Source of the DNA: Spinellus fusiger
Lineage: Eukaryota > Mucoromycota > Mucoromycetes > Mucorales > Phycomycetaceae
Reading direction: 5' to 3'
NCBI GenBank assembly: GCA_025094145.1
Contig: JALLLS010000008.1
Coordinates: 558,001-622,000 of the forward strand
Length of the DNA stretch: 64,000 bases
Shown here: piece by piece, positions 20,201 through 30,756 of the stretch
How the letters are laid out: each line of letters begins with the position of its first letter
Position numbering within the stretch: position 1 is the first letter of the stretch
Made by a program: the position numbers and the translations under genes
The notes under the pieces: model-generated
The model's database searches: none
The model's input: the letters and a program-made list of their open reading frames with translations, nothing else
Told to the model about the DNA's origin: nothing

Positions 20201-20621
20201 CACCCGTTTATTTACATCGACACGTAAAAGAAAAGAATCTTTGTCAGGATATGTTAGTCAATACGATGGGGCCATTGGACAAGCAAGATTTGCACTTGCA
20301 CATATGTTGCATGCCTGCTATCAAAAGCCATATGCAGCTAGTTTTGATTGTTTTAATGCATGGTATGACCGTTCTTCTCGTGAGAAACAGCGTCAACAAA
20401 AGAATGGTCCAGACCAAGATATTCTCAAGGTAGTGGGTAGTTTGAGCGTTGAGATGTTATATTTGCCTGTTGCAGATCCTTTACAGGTAATGAAGGGAGG
20501 GTTGGAAGAAGACAAGACAACAGATTAACTCACCTATAACATCTCTTATTAGCCTATTCCACTTAGTTTGGATGAGTGCAATATGGCTATTCAGACATAC
20601 TACTTGAATGAAGGCCGTTAA
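17279..20621 (+). CDS. Ankyrin-repeat protein with Bud4/anillin-type C2 domain
   Basis: Three exons (17279-17593, 17673-20486, 20553-20621) give 1,065 residues. The N-terminus has ankyrin-like repeats (TTLHLAYFLGHTSIAKQLLQ spans one). Long Ser/Thr/Pro and Lys/Glu-rich disordered stretches follow, with a Glu-rich repeat near residues 455-490. The C-terminal part matches the Bud4/anillin/Mid1 C2-like region: GKLYIRINGAHDVLLPLP, FDCFNAWYD, then VEMLYLPVADPL. Such proteins scaffold septins and the cytokinetic ring at the cell cortex. The PH domain that normally follows is absent: the frame ends about 25 residues later at YYLNEGR. The start lies only 151 bp from a TIR transposon, so the native promoter may have been displaced. 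Confidence 0.75.
18719..18835 (+). repeat. In-frame 12-bp minisatellite encoding a Glu/Leu repeat
   Basis: About nine tandem units of GAAGAGCTAGAG (variants with TTGGAG) encode repeated EELE within the ankyrin/Bud4-type protein. The run is likely an acidic coiled-coil or helix. The opposite strand gives a poly-Ser frame that is only a shadow. Confidence 0.85.
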
Positions 20622-21682
20622 AACAACTCATCGTATTTGTTATACATAGTGTACATGCCCCTTTTTGTATGAAAATAATATGGTTTATTTTTTAAAACTA
20701 TTTATTCTAATTTATTTATAGAATGCATATAATAGCTTGAGAAGAGTCACTGGTGGGCTAGAAACTCTACTATCGTTTGTATCTGTAAAACAAAACCAAA
20801 ACCAATTTTAATGATGATTTACATTAAAACTATAGTAAAATACACACTAGAAAATGATGAGGATATAAAAGGAAATACACAGAGAATAGTATCATACTAT
20901 TCTTCTGATTGGCTAATATGGTTTAAAAAAGGACCTATTCGCTGTGTAAATTAATATATTATAACTCAATCACTGCTGTTATTCTCTTGTCGTCTTTGAT
21001 CTTAGATATCAAAGGAATCCGGCCAGTTAACGTGCGGTTAAACTCTGCTCTTTATTCATTCAAATGTACACTTCTTTTATACTTATTTTCTCTTAATATT
21101 CTACTACTATAATATATGATGTCAGGTATACATTTGCTAATATGCTGCGAGAGTGTCAATGACATGATGCTTTGTAGTATTCTGTGTTGCTCATGCATCA
21201 CTACTACCTTTTGTCATTTTCCTTTTTTAGTTGCTTAGGGACACAAATGACGAAACATCCATTTTTGGAAAGTAGTCTTACGACACTTAACATAATATGT
21301 TATCCTTAAATCTGTTGTCAATGGGCCCTTTTAGTCCAAAAGGGAATCCAATAGTCAGTGAACAGGTGATTTAACTCTCCTGTTTATTATTTACTATTGC
21401 TGTATCTATTATAAGGGAAGGCTATAGTGTATACGTCACTAGAATAAAGAGTGAAGATGTTATTTAAAATGCTGTCTGTTTTGACACTTCTTTTTGTTAT
21501 TTCTCACAGAGCAATTCACCTGACTTTGTCGGATTTCCTCCCTCTAAACCCAAAGACGACAACTTTCCTGATTTGATTGGTGTTTATAGCATACGCCAAT
21601 CAATAAAGTGGTTTCTTTTCTTTAATATGAATCCCACAACTTAACTCTCTCTCTTTTTTTCTCCCGTGCCCGTTCCCCTATC
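20622..21682. other. Intergenic with transposon relics
   Basis: From about 20,851 to 20,990 a relic related to the TIR family is seen. TACACACTAG is followed by GGATATAAAAGGAAATA and then a sequence like copy 1 positions 11,615-11,800 (TTGGCTAAT, ACTCAATCACTG). From 21,009 two imperfect direct copies of a motif built around GGAATCC...TTAAACTCT..TTTATT occur at about 21,014-21,060 and 21,350-21,400, which may be remnants of a repeat. No gene is recognised. Confidence 0.5.
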
Positions 21683-22423
21683 TTGGAGGAACGTCGCGTT
21701 CGGCGTCGTATCCGCCCTCCTTCTCCTTACCTCCCTTCTCCTTCTCGTTCTCAGTCAACCACGAGTGATTGTCGCCTCTTGTGGTTGACTGAGTTCGACA
21801 TAGTCATCTGGAGAACATATTTGCGTCAGGCTGCTAAAACTGCTGGTAATGATACTGATGCTACTGATATTATTAGTATTCTTGACGCTAATATTGTTCG
21901 TGGTGGTAGCGTTGGTGTGCACAGTGGTGGTGTAAGAAGAGATGGTGGCGGGGGATCATTCCCAACAAGGATCCTCCGCCCTATTGTGCAATGCTTACGT
22001 GGTACAGTTCCCAGTAATAATACTAATACCACTGATATTAACATTACTGATAACAATATAGGCACATCTACTGGTGTTGGTGTTGGTGCCTCTGTTGGTG
22101 ATGTTCCTGCTGCTTGTGGTGGTTTAATTTTTCTTTGTGACTCCCTTTCCTCTTGGGGAGTGTTCTCCTCTCTGGAGTCAAGTATTTCTTGGCTCTGGAG
22201 AGGAGTTCTACTGCTCGACTTCTTTCGCTGGCTCTGGTTCTGGTTATGCTTCAGGCCCTGTTGCTTTGGGCTCTGTATCACATTTTTCTTTCTCTTCTTC
22301 CACTCATTCTTCTTCTGTTCCCTCCTCTTTTGTCACCACCACCTCACCCTCTATCACTGGTACAGAGTTCACACATACACATACAAGCATTTACACCCAC
22401 ACGCATATATGTATAATCCATAA
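21683..22423 (+). CDS. Unassigned ORF, possibly a decayed repeat or gene fragment
   Basis: A 246-codon frame begins EERRVRRRIRPPSPYLPSPS, goes through a Gly/Asn/Thr-rich middle and ends in a Phe/Leu-rich stretch that looks like a wrong frame. Around 22,150-22,380 another forward frame is Ser/Gly-rich and looks more protein-like, so an intron or frameshift may be present. I recognise no domain. The ORF could be chance, a retroelement relic or a fast-evolving gene. The reverse strand also has a 151-codon ORF here with no recognisable domain. Confidence 0.2.
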   Translation: MEERRVRRRIRPPSPYLPSPSRSQSTTSDCRLLWLTEFDIVIWRTYLRQAAKTAGNDTDATDIISILDANIVRGGSVGVHSGGVRRDGGGGSFPTRILRPIVQCLRGTVPSNNTNTTDINITDNNIGTSTGVGVGASVGDVPAACGGLIFLCDSLSSWGVFSSLESSISWLWRGVLLLDFFRWLWFWLCFRPCCFGLCITFFFLFFHSFFFCSLLFCHHHLTLYHWYRVHTYTYKHLHPHAYMYNP

Positions 22424-23279
22424 TAGAAAGATCCATCCATTCATTCATTCATACTGCATTTATTCATATATTCATTCATACTGCATTTATTCATCTTATA
22501 TTTCATGTTCATTCACATTACATTAATTTATTACCTCATTAATAAACAGACATCTACTTCTACTCGTTGATCATAGCGGATATGATCAGGCTTATGGCTC
22601 TTTTTTTTTAGATAGTAAGCTAATTAGCAGATTACTTTTAGACTGATCAATACAGTGGCCATTACAGTCTATAATAACTATCACAGACATCTTTCTTATA
22701 ACAAGCATACGGTATAAGTTGAGATATGTTCTCTTTATATACCAGTTCATTACTACATACATACTATACCATAGCTAAAGAAAACAAACACATAACGGAC
22801 CCTTATACCCTTTTGGCTGTCTGTTTTTTTTTTTTTTTTGGTATAAGGATCTATGCTACCAATACACTATGGGATATTATTCTTACTCTCTTCATAGCCA
22901 TACATTTAATAGATGGATTAGCTCCATTGTGTGTTCATAACTTTTTCATAAGTATTTATATATATATAAATTCAATGAATTCATGTATTTATGTATTTAT
23001 GGACATATCTATTCTCTTTTTAAATATGGATATGGATATACTTTATTGTTGATAAGAATACAACTCAACATACATACACACATACTATATAATGTCTTTT
23101 GTTTTAAACAAAGAGTCACTTTACAATATCCTTTCTTTCTACATAACCTAAATCATTCTCATTAACAAATCCACATACCAGTTTTCATATTTTAGTTTGT
23201 ACTTTTCACACTTTTAGAGAGAGAAAAGATGCACCACGGAGTTATTGGTGTTCAATAGATGTTGATGGAGTTGGTTTGT
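22424..23279. other. Intergenic with short repeats
   Basis: An (ATTC)n-type repeat with ATACTGCATTT units lies at about 22,436-22,500, and a T-tract at about 22,825. No gene is seen. The 3' UTR of the Chk2-type kinase should lie at the right end. Confidence 0.5.
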
Positions 23280-25715
23280 TCAACTATTGTCTTGTGAAAA
23301 TGCCTGTGTTCCGATGATGTCTTGTGTGGCATAAATATTGACACTTCCCAATACTTCCATGAGTGCGCCATTAGCACTATACTTTGTCATTAGACACTCC
23401 AACTAAAGCAGAATACACAGATAAGAAGTTAGTACGCATGTGTCTATCTATTATCATCACAATAAACACTCCAACCTACATCAGTATTCATCCAGGTATG
23501 GTTCTAATAATAATAACTCATAATAAGCAACAGTAGAATAGATCACTACTATACTAAACTATGAAATAACCTACTTGAGCATCCATAATGTTGAGACGGT
23601 TATCAGGATCCACAGTAAGTAGACCTCTCACTAGATCCTTGGCTTTATATGTTCATTTGATAGGTGAGATGGCCATTTTCTTTTCTTAAAGATCTATATG
23701 CTTATAAAGAGAAGGAAGATATACAACTTTACCTTGCTCAGATATTTCAGTCCATGGTGAATCCTCAAAACTGTAGGTTCCACCTTGGATTTGATCATGC
23801 ATTGGAAGTTGACCAGGACCACCCGCTAGAATAAGAGTCTTTGTTAGAACTCCTTTTTTTCTTTTCTACCCATAACAATAGTAAGATCCCTACGACACCT
23901 ACCACTGAAAGGTGGATGTCCAGAAAGACAGACATAAAGCATAACACCAATAGACCATAGATCACATGCCTTGCCATAGGCTCTTGATGGTAGTGCATCA
24001 AGAATCTCAGGGGCCACTAAGTCATCAACAAGAACAGTAAGAAGACAAGTTCAGTTCATACACTACACTCTTAGATTTGTCTGACGTGTCCCAACATACC
24101 ATAGTTAGGAGTTCCACATTGACTATCGAATGAATTATCAGAGTCTTGTCTTTTAGCAAGTCCAAAATCACATAGTTTAACATGAAGGGTGCTTTTGTTG
24201 ACTACGAGTACTGTAGACATGGTGTTGGTATGAATGTTATCATTGGATGGCTCACTTACCATTCTCGTGCTTGAGATCTCTGTGTGCGATTTCCTTATGA
24301 TGTAGAAACTAGTAGTGGAGAGTTATAAACAGCTCTCTTTATATCTATAGCAGAAGATTACCCCTATTGCACTGAACAACTGCCAAAACACACATCGTGT
24401 ATCTTCTTCATTAAGAGGTCCATCAGAGACACAGTCAAACAAGTCACCATGTTCTACTCTAGCAAATAGAAAGAAAAAGATGGTTAGATGGTATAAACTC
24501 ATTCCATGACTTACAGTTGAAGCACAAGGTAAATATACTTTGGTTCGTTATAGACCTTCTCAATTTGAATGATACAAGGCTAAACAGAGAATAAGACACA
24601 CTCTACTACTGCTACACACACACACACTTCATTCCACTTACATGGGCTTCCAAAGACATAAGGATACTAATCTCCTCAATAATAGAAGGAAGCATTTTTG
24701 GTTTACGAGCAAATCTGCTTTTGTCAATGCGCTTGATAGCCACAAGCGATCTTGATACTTTCTGGTAGCCCCTGTAAACAGCAGCAAAACTTCCTTCTCC
24801 CAGTCTTGATTCTTTGCAATAGTCATCATTGAATGTCTTTATAAATATATAGACAGTGAGATTTCTTTTCTTTTATATCGTCTTTCTTTAATACTTACTC
24901 CAACTTCATATCTTGGCGGAAGAATGAGTCGGAAGCCTAGCAAGATTGAATGAGTTGCTATATTCTATCGTCACATTCCATAGCCATGGACATTCTTCCT
25001 ACTTGTTCTTTTTCTATGTGTCTCAGTGATATAGGGAGGCGCAAGGGAGATGGTGTCTCGGGATTTAAGCATAACACGCTCATTCTTCTCAATAGGAATA
25101 TCATTTACAAAGGTACCATTCATACTAAAGACATCATCAGACGCGCGCTCCTGTCTTTTTTTTCTTTTTCTTCTTGTATTTATCTGTATGGGATAGTGCC
25201 TGTACCTTAGATCCTTAATGTAGATACTGATGCCCTTGTAGACACCGTCATTTCCGCTTTCCTGGTGGTTGGTGGTGGACAAACATGAATATCCAACTTA
25301 TGCTATTCGTCCAAGAGGCCTTACCACATAAATAAGACAGTGTCTCTTACTGACCCGTACGTCTGTTATGCTATCGTACATGAATGAGTGTCTGTTCATC
25401 TGTTTGGCTAATCTCTATTTACACCATATCACACTCAGGAGCACGTCCAATGAGATAGCCAGTACGACCACTGTCACTAAACGTTTCTCTGTCAAGGTAC
25501 ACTGACTCATGGTCACGACTTTGACTCTGGAGATATCCCCAAGCTCTAAAGCTCTCCCAGTTGGGTGGATCAGGTACATAATCCTCTTCAGACACATCGG
25601 AAGGTTCTCTGTGGTTTGTGTGTGCATTGAAGACTGTAGGTGAGTGCTGCTCAGTGCGGTTTGTCATGGTTGCTTCTATGGCTGCAGTTCTTGCTGCGGT
25701 TGCACTTGTTAACAT
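23280..25715 (-). CDS. FHA-domain Ser/Thr checkpoint kinase, Chk2/Rad53/Cds1 type
   Basis: About a dozen short exons between 25,715 and 23,280 join in frame. An FHA domain spans the first introns: [12 protein letters not shown], then [15 protein letters not shown], then [12 protein letters not shown] after splicing. The kinase domain has [12 protein letters not shown] (Gly loop), LVAIKRIDK (ATP Lys), HRDLKHEN (catalytic loop), CDFGLAKR (Mg site) and [14 protein letters not shown]. The C-terminal lobe includes [15 protein letters not shown] plus kinase in this order is the Chk2/Rad53/Cds1 (or Dun1) signature: activation by ATM/ATR-type kinases after DNA damage or replication stress. Stop 23,280-23,282 follows AFSQDNS. 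The C-terminal NLS tail usual in the family is short. Exon edges were set by frame and GT/AG and could shift by a few codons. Confidence 0.88.
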
Positions 25716-26680
25716 TGTGCTGACTATGAATAAGAAGCTACAGTGCTATTAAAAACACAAAGACAGCCTTATTTATAGACTTTTTATTATTATTATTATT
25801 ATTATAAATAAATAATCTGCTATATTCAGTAGTGACTACTTAATAGGGAGTGCCTCCTAATGCCGCTCTTTTATTGTTCCTTTGTTTGTTCACTAGCTAC
25901 ATTATATAGCAAATCCATTGTTACAGGCTACTATCTACAGGCTACTATCTATTATCTAAAGGCTATAGGCCATTGTTTGATATTAATCCTACCTCCACAT
26001 CTTTGTTCTTTGACTAAAGTGTATAGATCATCAGCTCATTATTGATGACTGAATAAAGAATAGACATTGTTTCTGCAGTAAGAAGTCTATAAGAAGAAAA
26101 AGTGACTTATACCTTCCTATAGTAATAATGATAATGATAGAGTGTTACCCACAGCAATATATAGCATGCGTATAAAATCACAAGGGAAACATTACAGCAA
26201 TAAGAATAAGAATACCATTGTTAATATGAGAGTAAAATGCCTTAGTGTATAGAATGGACAGTTTTTATTATTATTATTCAATTGCCTCTTTTGTAAATGT
26301 GCTTATAGGAAAACATCATCATCAACAACAACAACAACAACCAAAAGAGTAGACATGGAATAAGAGAAATACGATAAGATATTCCTATTATTCTAGTGAC
26401 ATTGAGCGTTGAAACTGTATATCTATAACAATGTACATAGTATACAACCTTAGGAATAATAGACAGTATTGACTCTACTGACTGTGTTACATGGCTTAAG
26501 GTTGAATCGCCCTCTGTATTTGCAGCCCAGTGATTATATTTTGTTACTGTTGTGCATTTACCACACCAAGTCTCTTGAAGGAGAAGCTCAGTCCACCCAC
26601 ACCACAGGAGAAAGAAAACAATAGACACTCTTACCAAGAAAGAAAGAATAAGTACTTCCTTCTCTTCCCTTTCTATTCCA
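25716..26680. promoter_or_regulatory. Divergent promoter region, Chk2-type kinase and PXA protein
   Basis: 965 bp lie between opposite start codons. The interval contains (ATT)n near 25,783-25,806, a second (TTA)n near 26,264-26,280 and a CAA/ATC-type repeat near 26,315-26,342. Short ORFs here lack any recognisable domain. Confidence 0.4.
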
Positions 26681-28588
26681 ATGGTCGACACAACAGCAAC
26701 CTTACGACCACTCTACGTACGCATTCTCTTTCCCTACATCTTAACATTACCAAAAACAGATCCAAGAAGACAGAGTGCTCCTCCGAGTATTACTGGCTCA
26801 AAAGACATTGATATAGAACTGTACACCTACTTTGCACTCATTATACGCGACTTTATCCATCCCTGGTATCGCCTTGTCACTAATGACGGGGACTTTGCTA
26901 CTGAGATTGTAAATGTATTGACACTTGTCGTCCAGGCTGTCCAAAAGAGATGTTGTGAGGAGGTAATGACCCCTACACATAGAATACTGTCCTCATCATA
27001 TGCTTTGAACTAGGTAGACTGGTCAGAACTAGTGCTCATAAGTATCCCTAACCTACTGACACTCCACTACCGAGACTACCGACAAGCAAAAGAACGACTA
27101 GGAATGGGCCATGGGAGTGGTGCTCACTCTCTTGAGAACCTGTTCCATGGCATGCAACCCCACTTTGCTCTCCAATCCGATGCTGCTCATGAAGCAGAGT
27201 ACATGCGTATATTAGCAGACTCTATTCTCGGAATACTCCTCAAAGATACAGAATTCGGCAATGACAGCGTAAGATATCTTTCACGAGAGATATTCGCCCA
27301 CATTGTACTTGCCAGTATCGTGGAATCCCTGTCAGATACCTATACACTTCATATGATTCTATGCAAGGTAAGCTATCTCTCATTTGGCACCTATCCCTTT
27401 CTGTGTTTGTTATCTTCCATGGACAGAGAAATCCTGTTCCCATTCCCTGTTCTAGTAATAAATCATAATAAAAAGTTATTGGCAGGCTATGATCCTATTG
27501 TAGACGCAATGGAAGAGGCCAACATGTTCTTTGAGTCGACTCCCGACACACAAGGACCAGGAACACCCCCTTCCTTACCAGACACCAGTCAACTTCAGTC
27601 TGCCCTGAAAGAAGCACAAATGACAGACCTTGCTGATGATCCCTCTACTGCTGTGTCTCAGGAAAAGACTCCCGACAAGGAAGAGATCTCCCGACAACTA
27701 CAACGACTCCAGGAGAAACTTCAGTTGCAGGGAGAAGAGGCTCTTGAGATGGACATGAATGAACCCAAGGATCAGCAACAGACATGGCAGCGTTTTTCAT
27801 TTGGTTATATTACACTTCAAGTCATTCTAGCCCATTTTAAAGCCATGTGGGTGTATTTAACTGCTCTGTTTACACATTCACAAGAACGGTACCAGCAACT
27901 GACACGGCACCAGCAACTGACACGGCGTGTAAGATTAGCTGAGCCTATGATGCGGCTCTTGCACTCTGCCTTGTTAATAGAACGTACGATTGTTATCGAC
28001 TGGGTATGGCGAAACTTTTCTATGTTTCTATGGCCATTGATGCGAATCTTTGGTGTGGGTGTCCTGGTGGATAAGTAAGTGGTGCTATGATTGGAAATAA
28101 GAAATGAGGTGAATAGAGGCGTTTTATTTATTTATTTATTTATTATTGTAGATTTCTTGAACAGACCATTCTCTACTTTTTAAGTGAAGGTCATCTACTC
28201 TATTATTTGCGCCTTGGACGTGATTTACTATGGCCTAATGGTGTGTTTATGCAACGAGGGGGGGCTGTGACAGCACAGGAGAGAGAAGACATGAGGATTC
28301 GTGCTGAGCGTCTTTTGCTTGTGTCTCTTCCACGTAAGTCTACCTAAAGAGATGTCCACTGTCTTATGGCTATACTTATTCTCTGTCTTTCTATACTGTC
28401 TATTATTTACACTAGCTGCTCTTAGGGAAACTCTTTTTGAAACAAACGACATGAAGAAACTCCAGGCTCGTATGCATGAGACACTTGAGCCTATTCAGAA
28501 CAAGTACATTAACAAGCATCTGATGTATCTCTTAGTAGATCTTATTAGCTCCAGAATATTACCAGAATTACTGGAGGAGAAGTCTTAA
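26681..28588 (+). CDS. PXA-domain protein with nexin-C-like C-terminus
   Basis: Six exons (26681-26962, 27014-27367, 27427-27454, 27486-28074, 28152-28333, 28416-28588) give 535 residues. The PXA domain covers roughly residues 40-200, with VDWSELVLISIPNLLTLHYR and SVRYLSREIFAHIVLASIVE. The last 200 residues (FLEQTILYFLSEGHLLYYL, LLWPNG, then YLLVDLISSRILPELLEE) resemble the nexin C-terminal domain of Snx13/Mdm1-type proteins. No RGS or PX domain lies between them, so this is the short PXA-type form seen in fungi (for example fission yeast Pxa1). Such proteins act in endosome/vacuole or ER-contact trafficking. Exon 3 is a 28-nt micro-exon followed by a 31-nt intron. Confidence 0.8.
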
Positions 28589-28819
28589 GCAGAATCTATA
28601 TGTTATGGACACTAGGCTGTACTTTTTTCTCTTTTTAAACAAGTATTTATTTCTGTTTGTTTTATTTCTGTTCTTATTTATACTGTTCTTATTCTTATTT
28701 ATGCTGTTCTTATTCTTATTCTTATTTATACTGTTCTTATTCTTATTCTTATTATCACCACTATCATCACCTTACTTCATGCAATGAAAATGTGACTTAC
28801 TTTGATGCAATGACTTATT
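28589..28819. repeat. Low-complexity T-rich spacer
   Basis: Degenerate TTCTTATT repeats (about 28,640-28,755) separate the PXA gene from the reductase-like gene. The apparent Phe/Leu ORF here is repeat-derived. Confidence 0.7.
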
Positions 28820-30756
28820 TTGTACAGCAGTCCTCCACTGCTCTTTATGGTGATTTTATCTGCACGACAGCTGGCATGGGCTTTTGGCATTGGTGCGTCC
28901 CTTGTCATCACTCTCCAAATAGGACTCCAAGCACGCATTTTAATATCAGAAGAAACAGAGAATACTTCTTCACCCAATAACAATGGAACACCTGTAATAA
29001 AACACAGAGAGAACACACTCTGGGTCTATCTATTCTCTCTTTTGCTACTCTATCTATTCTCTCTTGCACCAAGACTATGGCTGCAGTGGAGAAGAGACTA
29101 CCAAAATACAGCCAAGACTACAGACAGGACTACAGACAGGAAGAGAGGCACTATCAGTCTCTATGCACTGTCTTTTTATGCATTTTGGCGTCGTTGGCTA
29201 AGCTATGAGTTCAACTGTCTGGGTATCTCTTTTAGTCCTGGGTTGATCCTTCAACTCTCCTTTCTACTAGCACTGCACGCTGTTCATTTTACAAAAAGTC
29301 CTATGGAAGATACCTCCTCCTATCCCAGCACTGCTGCTACTGCTACTGCTACTGCTACTGCTACTGCTACTGCTACTGCTACTGAAGATCCAATCCTTCA
29401 ACACCAGCAGATCATGGCAAACCGTGCAGCACAACTCTCCATTGCCAACATTGCAGTGGCAGTAGCACTCTCAGCACGCCATTTCTTCCTATGGCGTCCC
29501 TTTGGATTCAGTGCAACTCTTCTATGGCATCCATGGTTTGCAAGGTTGGGTGTAGTGTGTGCTCTTTACCATGCCTCTTTCTTCATTGCTCATCACCTGT
29601 TGTATGATCCCACCCACCCACTCCTCACGATGATCACCACCCACACCTCTTTCTTTTCTGGATGTGGCATGCTGGGATGTCTTTTCCTTCTTGTTTTTGG
29701 TGCCCATCCACTGATTCGTACCTTAGCCTATCGTGTTTTTCGATTGACTCATTTGGTTGCCTTTGGTGGTCTCTGTGTCCTAGGCATGATGCATCACAGA
29801 CACTTTGTTGTATTTTATGCTGTGGTGGTGGTAGGGTGGATGGTGGAGCGAGGGTATCGCATACGAATGGGGTGCTTGCCTGTGCATGTGGTGTCTGTGG
29901 AGACACTTACAGAACACCTTGTCAAGCTAAGAGTAGAGCCACCCTACAAAGTATCGACCCTTTTGCCAGGTCAATTTGTGTACCTTTCCTTTTCAAAATC
30001 AAGAATGGCTCGGTGGGTATTTTCTCATCCATTTTCCATTAGTAAAATAGAGAAAAGAGATGACCAAGAAAAGAACACAGTGGCTATATTCACCTTCTAC
30101 ATCAAAACCACGGGTCAACAAACACGCATTTTTCATCAATTGGCACAGAGGGAGAGAAAAGAGAGTGCATTGAGTATGCGATTGAGTATAAGCCCACCCC
30201 TTGGACTTCCCATTCTTACACTGGCAGGAGAAGGCTATGGTGATTTTGGAGTGGTGGTATTGATAGCAGAGGGGATTGGAATCACACCTTGGATTTCTGT
30301 TCTACAGTCAATGCAGCAACAGAGTGTGTCGACAAAGACATTGACACTCGTATGGACAGTAGCTCATCTTGGTAAGTGCGTCTACTCCTACACCAAGAAA
30401 TAACCCTCTTCTTATGGAGGATAGACAGTGTAGATGCCATGATGGATGAATTCCACTCTCTTCTACAGCCACTTCATCATGTAAAATGCAGTATTGAAGT
30501 GTATGTGACAAGACAGACATTGGATCCAGAGCCAGGACATGCATTGACAGGACATTCACTGCAAATCAACAAGGGCAGACCTCACTATGAGGCACTGTTG
30601 GATTCTCTACAGCAGAATCATCCATCTTCTCATGTTGCCTTGGGTCTGTGTGCTAATTATAGTACTGTGCAAGTGTGTAGTGTTAAGGCGAGGAGCAAAA
30701 AGTTTAGTAATACAGTCTCTTGGTGGTCCATAAGAAAAGAACTCTTTGAGATCTAA
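28820..30756 (+). CDS. Ferric-reductase-like transmembrane flavocytochrome
   Basis: Two exons (28820-30371, 30425-30756) give 627 residues. Several hydrophobic helices lie in the first 350 residues. Two helices carry paired His residues spaced by 14 (WHPWFARLGVVCALYH and THLVAFGGLCVLGMMH), the bis-heme pattern of the ferric reductase/NADPH oxidase superfamily. The FAD-binding motif HPFSISK and the nucleotide-binding loop IAEGIGITP follow. The family moves electrons from NADPH through FAD and heme across a membrane, usually reducing iron, copper or oxygen. The loop near residues 170-190 contains an Ala-Thr repeat. The acceptor at 30,424 restores the frame after LVWTVAHL. The C-terminal WWSIRKELFEI is unlike the usual FRE ending, so the substrate is uncertain. 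Confidence 0.85.
29326..29386 (+). repeat. In-frame (ACTGCT)n hexanucleotide repeat
   Basis: About nine tandem hexanucleotides encode alternating Thr-Ala in an extramembrane loop of the ferric-reductase-like protein. Confidence 0.85.

Noticed and set aside
29634..30042. ORFs overlapping the ferric-reductase-like gene on both strands
   Set aside because: They have no domain, while the sense frame carries heme, FAD and NADPH motifs.
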